A stretch of DNA of 32,150 nt, taken from assembly GCA_910587505.1 (NCBI GenBank), contig CAJULD010000032.1, forward strand, positions 1 to 32,150. Direction: 5' to 3'. A program made the translations under genes and the position numbers. This DNA is from an uncultured Oscillospiraceae bacterium. Lineage in GTDB: Bacteria > Bacillota > Clostridia > Oscillospirales > Oscillospiraceae. Shown here in pieces: positions 16,031 through 26,300 of the stretch. How positions within the stretch are numbered: the first letter of the stretch is position 1; every line of letters starts with the position of its first letter. A model generated the notes under the pieces. That model did no database searches. It was given only the letters and a program-made list of their open reading frames with translations, and had not been told where the DNA came from.

Positions 16031-16052
16031 CATATGAACGGAGGTTTTCACA

Positions 16053-17222
16053 ATGAGGAAAAAACTTTTTATGATCGGGCTGGCTGTCACACTCTGCCTG
16101 GGGCTGGTCATCCCTGCGGCGGCCGCAAGTCCGCCCTCCGACCAGGAGGCCGCAGCCGACTATGTGCGGGAGCGGGGCATCATGGTTGGGGACCAGAACG
16201 GGAACATGAATCTGGCCTCCAGCCTGAACCGCGCCGAGCTGGCCGTCCTGCTCACCCGGTTTCGCGGCGGAGTGGAGGAGTTGCAGGCCAATACCGCCTA
16301 CTACGAGCGGGGCTGCAAATTCGTAGATGTCCCCGCCTGGGCCAAGCTTTATGTGGGCTACTGCGTCCGGAACAATCTGGTGGCCGGATATGACAAGCTC
16401 CATTATGGGGCGGCCGACCCGGTAACTCCCGCGGCGGCCTGCACGGTGATCCTGCGGGCCAGCGGCATTATGGACGGGGAAGGCAGCGTCTGGAGCTACG
16501 GAACCGCCTGTTCCTATGCCCTTGGCCTGGGCTGGATTGACGAACCCACCGCCCATGCGGAAAGCATCACCCGGGGCGAGATGGCGGTGCTGATCTACCG
16601 GGCGCTGACTGGTAGACATCCTGGGGATACGCCCTCTGCCAGTCAGAACACCGGGGACGGCTATCTAAGCAACGGAAAGCCTGTGACAGAAGAGAATGTG
16701 CTGGAGCTCCTGCGCCAGATCGAGAAGGAGTGGCCCCATGGCACGGTTTGGGGGACGCACAATACTCCGGGCACCCACAAAAACGAGGTGCCCAGCACCG
16801 CCGCCAACCGTATCATGGACGTCTACTGGGTGAGCGAGTATTACGGATGCAGCGGCTACGCCTCCATGGTCAGCTCTCTCATTTTTGGGGACAAGACCAA
16901 CCCCGGCCGCAGAGTGGAGGACCTGTCACAGATTCGACCTGGAGACATCCTCTTCTGGGTGCGAAATAGTGACAACTCTATTTGGCACGTGTCGGTTGCA
17001 CTGGAATCTCCTGATGAAATCCATGCATTTCATGAAACCGACGGCAACCACGGCGGGATCATCCGTTGGCCGAATCAGGAGAGCCAGTACAGCAAAAACA
17101 ACTTAGATAGCTACCGGGGCGAAAACAGGGCCTACCGCCTTGAGGCATGGACCCGCTACCCGGAGGATGTGGCCTATACCGGAAACAGCGCGGGGGCGTG
17201 GTCCTCAGATGCCCTCAACTGA
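16053..17222 (+). CDS. SLH-repeat wall protein with NlpC/P60-like domain
   Basis: 389 residues, ATG 16053. Signal peptide about 1-24 (MRKKLFMIGLAVTLCLGLVI..AAA). Three S-layer homology repeats cover about 30-190; their core motifs appear as SLNRAELAVL, VTPAAACTVIL and ITRGEMAVLIYRAL. SLH repeats bind secondary wall polymers without covalent linkage. The C-terminal domain (about 215-370) has the NlpC/P60-type order: Cys266 in YYGCSGYASMVSSL, the RPGDILFW strand, and His312 in IWHVSVAL, so it is probably a peptidoglycan endopeptidase or amidase. It could remodel the wall around the transfer channel or the adhesin. It stands between the sortase and the giant adhesin and has its own promoter. Confidence 0.85.
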   Translation: MRKKLFMIGLAVTLCLGLVIPAAAASPPSDQEAAADYVRERGIMVGDQNGNMNLASSLNRAELAVLLTRFRGGVEELQANTAYYERGCKFVDVPAWAKLYVGYCVRNNLVAGYDKLHYGAADPVTPAAACTVILRASGIMDGEGSVWSYGTACSYALGLGWIDEPTAHAESITRGEMAVLIYRALTGRHPGDTPSASQNTGDGYLSNGKPVTEENVLELLRQIEKEWPHGTVWGTHNTPGTHKNEVPSTAANRIMDVYWVSEYYGCSGYASMVSSLIFGDKTNPGRRVEDLSQIRPGDILFWVRNSDNSIWHVSVALESPDEIHAFHETDGNHGGIIRWPNQESQYSKNNLDSYRGENRAYRLEAWTRYPEDVAYTGNSAGAWSSDALN

Positions 17223-17290
17223 CAGGTCTGACCGCCCAAGGGAGGGCAAACGCGCATCAAAAACCACCGATCCCCAAACCGAATCGTCCT

Positions 17291-17344
17291 GGCCGCAGAG
17301 CTGCGGCCAAAAGTCAAAGGACTGCACGATGATGTGCAGTCCTT
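17291..17344 (+). terminator. Two hairpins between SLH and adhesin genes
   Basis: GGCCGCA (17291-17297) pairs with TGCGGCC (17302-17308) across a four-base loop. AAGGACTGCAC (17317-17327) pairs perfectly over 11 bp with GTGCAGTCCTT (17334-17344) across the loop GATGAT. Only a weak pyrimidine run (CCTTTGTG) follows, so termination would be partial; the second hairpin may instead act as leader structure of the adhesin mRNA. The rest of the 160-bp gap shows no clear promoter. Confidence 0.55.
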
Positions 17345-17382
17345 CCTTTGTGCTCACAAATTGATTAAGGAGGAAACGCTTA

Positions 17383-20300
17383 ATGTTGAAATCTCTCTCC
17401 CAGAGCATCAAAAACAAGTGGAGGCGAGCCCTTTCCGGCCTGTTGGCGGTGATCACCGTGGCTGGAATGCTCCCGGCCACCGCATTCGCCGCTGAGAGGA
17501 CATCGGCTGGCTCAGCGGCCAGCACCCCCGTTTACGCCCCCACCGGTGATTTCGAGGTCAACATCGCCGGCGCCACTGGCTGGAACGGCACACACCAACC
17601 GCTGACCGTTTACAGCACTGAGAGCGGCAGCACGCAGACCACCACCATCCCTGCCTCGGGCGGGGCGGCCCCCCTCCCCTTCGCCCTGCTGGAGTACAGC
17701 GGCGGCGAGCGCGTCAAAGTCGGTCTGGCCGTTGATGACAGCGGCAGCGTGACCGGCTGGGAAGGCGGCAAACTTGGAAAGACCGGCTGGGTGGATAAGG
17801 AGGATATCCTTGTCAACCTGCCTGACATCCTGCCCGGCATCGCCTACAAGCGGGACGGCGGAAGGCAGTTTTCGTCCAGGCTGAGCCGGTATGAGTACGT
17901 CATTGCCGGCAACTTCGCTTTTGCTGAACAGCTGGCCCAGCTCCAGCGGGAGGCTATGTCGGACGGCGATACATTGGTCGTTCAGCAGTCCAGGCAGGAT
18001 ATCAGCATCCACCGGGCTAAGGGCGACGCCGGCCAGCTGTACCAGTACACGCTGGATGGCGCAGTCTATCCCAAGTATGAGGACTGGACGGAGTATGATG
18101 CCCCGGATGATACACTGGGGCTGCTCCGGTACGAGCTGTCCAACGCCATTGACCGGGCTTACAGCGTCATTCCCTATACGACGCTGACTGAGCTGTGCGC
18201 GAGCGGTATCAAGCGGGCTCCCATCAAAGCAAGCAGCTCCAATCCCACCGGCGGAACTGGCGGCCTCAATCCCGGCAGTCCCGGCGGTCAGAAGCCCACC
18301 ACCAGCAATGTTGACTGGAGTACTGACCCTGAAAGAACCTTTTTGCGGTTTACCCTGATCGAGTTCCCCGAGGGCGTGGTAAAGGATATCGGCAACAACG
18401 ATTACAGCACCTGGCACGTAGTCGGCACCCCCCTCAATGTCGTTTGGAGCGACGGCACCTATGAAAACTGGACTGCGGAACAGTGCCGGAGCAAAATCAC
18501 ATGGTTTAATTCCAGTGCCATGCAGTACAACGGCAGGGGCTCCAACGCGGCCCAGATGATGGCAGGTGGAACGGGCGGCGTTTATTCCTATGACGCCACC
18601 AGCGGCTACAATCAGCGTTGGGTCACCACGGCAGATGAATTTCAGAGGGAATCCGGGATCACCGACCAGCAGAAGGAGCAGATGTTCCACTGCAACAGCT
18701 CCAAGTGGTCTGCCAGCTGGATTGACGGCGACTACACCTCCATGTGGGGCACCGATCCCCAGCCTGTGACCCCTGGCAACCTATATAAAGTCTACAAGCC
18801 CAATGACGCTTTCCTGTACCTGCTGGGCCGGTTGAGTGAGAACAGCAGCGGAACCGGCTGGAGCAAGGATGACGCCATCGCCAAGTGGTCTGAGTACGTC
18901 CATGACGCCAGCGGCAACCTGCGGACCAAGTACCGGATCATCATTGAGACAGGCGGCGTGTTCGTTGACCCCGACGGTGTTCGCCGCGCCTATACCCTGC
19001 GGGAAATGATGGCCTATACGCTCTACAACAATGAAGCGGCCGTCAAGGGCAGCCTGATTCGGGACCAGTCCTCCACCATCCGCAACATGGCGCAGTGGAT
19101 GCGGCAGTCCAAGGGCCAGTTCCTGGAGTATCCCCTGAACGGGGACGGCACTCCCACCGGCGAGGAGCTGTGCTCCACCAACGGCTATACCGAGGCGGAC
19201 AGCTTTGTGGACAGCATCACGAAGGCCGCCAAGATCCGGGATACGATCTTTACCGAGCGGCGTTCCTATGGCCTGCACATCCTGTCCCCCTTCAACTTTG
19301 AGCGGCCGGAGCCCACAGGGACTTCCCTGGAAGTCACCAAGAAGTCTGGGGCATCTATTCCCGCTGGCAAGACATGGAGCTTCACTGTAACCTATACTGC
19401 GGGAAGTCCCTCCAACTATACAGCAAGGAAAAATAACACAGATTGTACGGATCAGGTGATTAACACTGGCAATGGTCTGAGATTTTCCCTGAAAGCCGAT
19501 GAAACGATCCGTATTGTCTTTGATGCGGACGCCTCCTTCCGATTTGAGGTGCATGAGGATGACTCCTCCCAGCTGACCAATATTAGCGGCACCGGCGGCA
19601 CCGCCGATATGTCCGCCAAAAAGTTTATCAGCAGCGGCGGCGCGTCCAAGGTGACATTCACCAATGGCACGACCATCACGGAGAAAAAGCCCGTCTATCT
19701 GAAGCTGAAGAAAATCGCGGCAAAAGATAAGCAGCCCCTCTCCGGCGCGGAGTTCTCCGTCTATGCGGACCCCTCCTGCACCGGGACCCCTCTGGCCGTG
19801 ATGACCACCGGCTCCGACGGGACGGCGAGCACATCCGTCCCCAACATCGTCGAGGATGGCGGGAGCGTCACGCTGTATGTCAAGGAGACCAGAGCTCCCG
19901 CCGGCTGTACCCCGCTGGCCGCCCCCATTCCCGTGACCTGCAAGGCCCCGGAGAACTCCACTCAGGCAGGCGCGGCCCAGGTTGGCCCCGCCAGCGGCAT
20001 TGAGAACGGCGGCATCCCTGAGCCCGGAAAGGCGCTCCTGTTTAAGCGGGACGCGCTGACCAACGCTGGGGTCGGCCCCGCCACCTTTAAGTTCTCCTCC
20101 GTCACCAACGGCGTCTATGAGTTTGACACCGATGAAGCCGGCGTGCTGGAGAGCGTCCAGTGGTGGGACCCCACCGAGGCGGCTGGTAAGTACATCAAGC
20201 CCGGAGAATATGCCGTGACAGAGCTGATTCCGCCCCCCAATTACGAGCCTACCACCGAAGTGCAGCAGATCAAGCTGGAGCTGGACGCCAACGGCAATCC

Positions 20301-23300
20301 CATTCCGGCTGGCCCGCTGGTGTTCAAAAATCTGGCGAAGGTCGGTTTGAAAATCCTGAAATATGACCGGCAGAGCCACAAGCCCATGAGCGGCGTCACC
20401 TTTGAGATTTTCCGCGACGGCGTTTCCCTGGGCCACTATGAGACGAACGGCAGCGGTGAGATCCTGCTGACCGGCATCGAACCCGGCACCTATCGGGCGG
20501 TCGAGGTAGACACCGGGGACGACAGCCATATCAAGGATACGGCTCCCCAGGAGATCGAGCTGACCGCCGGCTGCGGCGTCAAGGAGCTGTTTTTCTTCAA
20601 CGATGTGCTGCCCGGCATGAAGCTGGTGAAGGTGGACAGCGCCGACCCCTCCAAGACCATCCCCGGCGTAAAATTCAGTATTCGGGCTGTGGATGGAAGC
20701 TACGGCCCCAAGGAGTTCGTCACAGACAGCAGGGGCGAGATCGACCTGAGCAAGCTGCCCGAGGGCTCCTACGAAGTGGTTGAACTGGAGTGTGCGGGCT
20801 ATGTCATTGACAACGCCCAGCGCATCATCCATCTCCGGGCCAATGACACGGCGGAGTTCGTGTTCACCAACACAAAAAAGCCCGGCCTGCGGCTGGTAAA
20901 GACCAGCGCGGACGGGACGCCTCTGGACGGCGTTACCTTCAAAATCACCCCCATCGGGGACGCCAGCCACTCCATCGACCGCACCACCCAAAACGGCGGT
21001 GAGATTTTCGTGGAGGACCTGGAGCCTGGAATTTATTCTGTGGTAGAAACCTCCACGCTGCCGGATCACATCCTGGACAAGACCGAGTACCATGTGGAGC
21101 TGTCCCCCGGTAAGGTTTCCGAGCTGCGTCTGAGCAACGACAAGCGGCCCAGCTTGATTATCAGCAAACGGGACAAGGACACCGGTGATCCCATTCCCGG
21201 CGTTACCTTCACGCTGCGGGGCGCGGACGGCCCCACCATCACCACCAAGCCCACCGGGCCGGATGGGAAGGTGGTCATCACCGACCTCTTGCCCGGGGTG
21301 TTCACTGTAATTGAGCAGAGTGTTCCGGAGAATTACATCCTGGACACTACCCCTCAGACGGTGACGCTGTTCCCCAACAAGGAGGCCCAGGTGGAGTTCC
21401 AGAACTACCAGCGGCCCACCTTGAAAATCGTGAAGGTGGACATCAACGGCAAGCATCTGACCGGCGCGATCTTTGAGGTCAAGACCAAGGCCGGGGTAAA
21501 GATCGGGGACTTCCCGGTAAACGCAAACGGTGAGATTACGGTCCCTCAGAAGCACCTCACCGAAGGGTACTATATCATCACGGAAAAACAGGCCCCGGCC
21601 GGGTACATCCTGGATACCACGCCCCACGAGGTCTATCTGCGGCCCGGCAAGACCACTGAGGTCTCCATCGAGAATGAGAAGAAGCCCGGTCTCACCATCT
21701 ATAAGGTGGATTCTATCGTCGGTGACGGAATTAAGGGCGCTAAATTTGAAATCTGGGTGTCCAAGGACAAGAACCAGAACGGCACCTATCAGCAGCTCAC
21801 CAACAGCTTCTACTACTCGGACGAAAACGGGATCATCCACCTGGACAACTTGGATACTGGGTGGTACAAAATCGTCGAGGTGGAACCGCCCTCCGGCTTC
21901 ATGCTCAAAGAGCCCTCCGAGCAGACCATCTATATCGAGCACGACACCTCGGTTGAGGTGACCTTTGAAAATATTCCCAAGTCCGCTCTCGTCATCCGGA
22001 AAATTGATTCCGACACTGGGGCCCCTCTGGCAAACGCCTGGTTCCGCGTCCGCTACCTGGGCGGGACCTCCGGCAGCGGCGGCACTATCATCGGGGAATA
22101 TCAGACCTCCAGCAACGGGAACATCGTCATCACCGGGTTGGAGGCTGGAACATATGTTTGCGAGGAAATCTCGGCGCCCCATGGGTACGTCATGGACACC
22201 GCCCCGCAGACCGCCTACATCAGCGGCAAGGAGCAGGACTGCATCACTCTTACCTTTACCAACAGCAAGTACGGCTCCCTCCTGGTCAAGAAAATTGACA
22301 GCATCTCTCGTGAGCCGCTGAGCGACATTCAATTTTATATCACCACCAGCGACGGCAGTGTGGTAGGAAACGGCAACGGCTACTTTACCACTGACAGCGC
22401 GGGTACGATCCTGGTGTCCGACATCATGCCGGGCACGACGCTGGTCGTGAAGGAGACCCGTACCCGTCCCGGTTACATTTTAGACGATGTGCCGCAGACG
22501 GTCAAGATCGAGTCCAACGAGACCAAGACCCTGGAGTTCCGCAACCAGCCCACCGGCTCCCTTCTGATCCGGAAGGTGTGCAGTGTCAATCCCAGCGTGA
22601 CCCTGGCGAACGCGGAGTTCAAGGTGACCTACTCCGATGGCAGCCTCATTGGCGATTCCAACGGGGTCTACCGCTCAGATGAAAACGGCGAGGTGCGCAT
22701 CGAGGGCCTGACCCCCGGCAAGAGCGTTGTCATCACCGAAACCAAAGCCCCCGCTGGATTCCTGATCGACACCCAGTCCCAGACCGCTGTGATCCAGGCG
22801 GGAAAGACGGTCAGCGTGACCATGAAAAACCAGCCCAAGGGCCAGCTCATTGTCCAGAAACGGGACAGCCTGACCAACAAGCCGCTTCCCGGCGCGGAGT
22901 TCCGTATCACAACGGCGGCTGGCTGCGAGGTGGGCCTGGACGGTGTGATTGGCACCAGTACGCTCACCCAAAATGGGATTTTCACCACAGATAGCCAAGG
23001 TGAGATCCGCATCTCCAACCTCGCCCCAGGGGCGTATGTACTGTCCGAAATCAAGGCGCCGAACGGCGGATATGTGATCGACAATCCCTCCACAAACGTG
23101 GTGATTGGCCCCAACGGCGACACTCAAACGGTGATTGTGAAAAATTCCAAGGCTGGCGCACTGGTCATCGACAAACGGGATTCCGTCACCAATAAGCCCC
23201 TGGCCGGCGTGACCTTCAAGGTGACGACCGCCACCGGTGAGTTCGTCCCCGACGAAAACGGCCAGATCAGCAGCAACGGCATCTATATGACCGACCGGGA

Positions 23301-26300
23301 CGGTAAAATCACCATCAACGGGGTGGTAGGCGCGCTGGTGGTAACCGAAGTCAAGACCATTCCCGGCTACACCATCGACCCCAACGAAAAAACGCAGACG
23401 GTAGTGGTCAACCCCAATGACGTTCAAACGCTCCATTTTTACAACACGCCCGGCACGACCCTCATTATCCGCAAGTTCATCGAGGGCACCGAGAATGAGC
23501 CTCTTTCCGGGGTCGCATTCAAGGTGATCGACGGCAGCGGCGCGGCGGTGGGTCCCGATGACGGAATCTACTACACAAACAAGGCTGGAGAGATCGTGCT
23601 GTCTGATGTGGAGCCCGGCACTACGGTGATCGCCCGCGAGATCAAAACGGTAGATGGGTTCGTGCTGGACGGCACTCCGCAGAAGATTCTGATTAAGGAC
23701 GGTGAGGTGCAAAGTCTCACCTTCTGGAACAAGAGGGCTGGGACGCTGCTGATCGAGAAGCTGGATTCCGTTACCAAGGCCCCCCTGATGGGTGCTCAGT
23801 TCAAGGTCGTCTATGCGGACGGCCGGGTAGTGGATACTGAGGGCGGCAAGCTGTCGTCCAACGGTATCTATATTACGGACAGCAATGGTCAGATCAAGAT
23901 TACCAATGTCACGGGGACCATTGTTGTGACTGAGGAAAAGTGTCCGGATGGCTATGTGCTCGGCTCCAATGACAAGAGCCAGACGGTTGTGGTCAATCCC
24001 CAGGATACGCAAACTCTCCGGTTTTACAACGACCCCCTGTGCAGTCTCACCCTGACGAAGCGGGATTCTGTCACCGGAAAGCCTGTCCCCAACACCGAGT
24101 TTACGGTCAGGGACGGGAATGGAAACCTGATTGGCCGCTACACCACTGGTAGGGACGGTACTGTGACCGTCACCGGCCTCGTGCCCGGAAGCACCGTCGT
24201 GGTGACGGAATCGAAGGTCCCCCAGGGCTATGTGCTCAATCCCACCCCGCAGACCATCACCCTGAAAAACGGCACAGGCAACAGCGTGGTCAGCGGCGGC
24301 TCCACCGGCAATACGGGCGGCTCGACGGGCAGCACCGGCACAGGCGGCGGCAACAATCTGGATTTTGAGAACGACCCCACCACGACCCTCACGATTCAGA
24401 AATTTGTGGAGGGCACAGACAACCAGCCCATGAAGGGCGTGGAGTTCCTGGTCACCGACAGCTCCGGTGCGGTGGTGGGCCCCAACAACGGCTACTACTA
24501 CACCGATAAGGACGGCCGCATCACCATCTCCAACCTGGAGCCCGGAACGACCATCACCGCCCGGGAAACCAAAACTTTGGCGGGCTTCATCCTGGACGGC
24601 ACCCCCCAGAGCATTAAAATCAAGGTGGGCGAGGGCCAGACGATGACCTTCTGGAACAAGAAGGCAGGCGGATTGGTCATCACAAAACTGGATGCCGTGT
24701 CCAAGGAGCCTTTGGCCGGAGTTCGCTTCAAGCTGACCTATTCCGACGGCACCAATGTGGACCAGGATGGCGGCAAGGTCTCCACCAACGGGATCTATGT
24801 GACCGACAGCAACGGCCAGATCAACGTCCAGGGTGTGACCGGCACCATCATCGCAACCGAAATTGAAACCATCCCCGGCTACATCATCGACCCCAACACC
24901 AAGTCCCAGACGGTGAAGGTCAACGCGGACGACACTCAGTACCTCACCTTTTACAACACCCCCACCCAGACTCTGGTGATTCAGAAGCTGGTGGAAGGGA
25001 GCAAGGACCAGGGTCTGGCCGGGGTAGAGTTCCTGGTTACGGACAGCAGCGGCGCTTTTGTGGGCCCGAACAACGGCATCTACAAGACCGACAAGTATGG
25101 CCGCATCACCATCTCTGACCTGAAGCCCGGCGCGGTCATCACCGCAAAGGAGACCAAGGCATTGGACGGCTATGTGCTGGACAGCACTCCGCAGAGCATT
25201 GAGATCAAGTCCGGTGAGGTACAGACTTTGATGTTCTACAACACCCCTGTCGGCGGTTTGGAGCTGATTAAGGTCTCCGAGAGCGACAAATCCCAGCGCA
25301 TTAAGGGCGTGACCTTTGAGATTCGCAGGATGGACGGCGGGCTGGTGGACACCATTACTACCGGCGACAATGGCCGGGTGTTCCTGCCCATGGACGCCGG
25401 CGACTACTACGCTGTGGAAATCGAGGCGGCGGAGGGCTTCAAAATCGACAGCACGCCCCACTACTTCACCGTTCAGGACGGCAAGACTACCACCCTGACC
25501 GTGACCAACGCCCCCTTCTCTGGCATCATCATTCATAAGGTCAATTCTGTCACCGGCGAGGGAATTTACGATGTTAAATTCCTGGTCTATGACCAGAATA
25601 AGAACCCCATCGGGGAGTATTCCACCGATAATGAGGGGTACATTTACATCGACGACCTCACTGTGCAAGGCAAGGGCAAGCTGTTTATCCGCGAGCTGGA
25701 GGCCGCCCCCGGCTATGAACTGGACAAGGAATATAAGACCGTCTATGTCCAGCCGGGCAAGACCATTGAGATCGAGTGGAAGAATACTCCGATTACCGGC
25801 CAGTTCCAGATCCACAAGTATGCCGCCGAGTACAACGAGGTCACCGGCACACCCGCCGGCGCTCCCCTCCAGGGGGCTGTCTACGAAATCAGCGAGGCCC
25901 GCAGCGGAAAAGTAGTGGACTACATCACCACAGACGCCCGGGGTGTCGCCGCTTCCAAGCCCCTGCCTTTGGGTCGATACAAAATCGTCGAGGTGACCGC
26001 TCCCGCCTATTGGCAGGTCAGCGGCACGGTCTTCGACGAAACTCTGGAATATTCCGGCCAGATCATCAAAGTAAGTGACTACGATAAGCCCTCCAACCTG
26101 GGCGTGGTCATTACCAAGCGGGGCAACGCTGAGGCACTGGCGGGAAGTCAGATGCGCTACGACTTCACTGTGGCGAACACCAGCAACGTGCCGCTTGAGA
26201 ACTATTATTGGCATGATCGCATTCCCACCGACGCGGCTCGGGCGACCATCTTCACCACCGGCACCTACAGCGCCCGGCTGAACTACCGTATCCTCTACAA

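Noticed and set aside
16034..16393. 119-aa plus-strand open frame at the start of the SLH gene
   Set aside because: It lies in another frame of a well-supported gene and has no ribosome site. Its ATG falls between the promoter and the real ribosome site.
18781..22332. 1183-aa open frame on the minus strand inside the adhesin gene
   Set aside because: It is a shadow of the GC-rich codon use of the adhesin. Its translation is low in recognisable domains, and no ribosome site or independent conservation is seen.
24271..24366. Gly/Ser/Thr-rich coding stretch considered as a separate repeat or CRISPR-like array
   Set aside because: It is a flexible linker within one Cna-B unit in frame with the adhesin. 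Units are not of constant length and there are no spacers.
22675..26214. 1179-aa open frame on the minus strand inside the adhesin gene
   Set aside because: Same cause: repetitive, GC-rich plus-strand coding gives few minus-strand stops. The product repeats with the same period as the Cna-B array.
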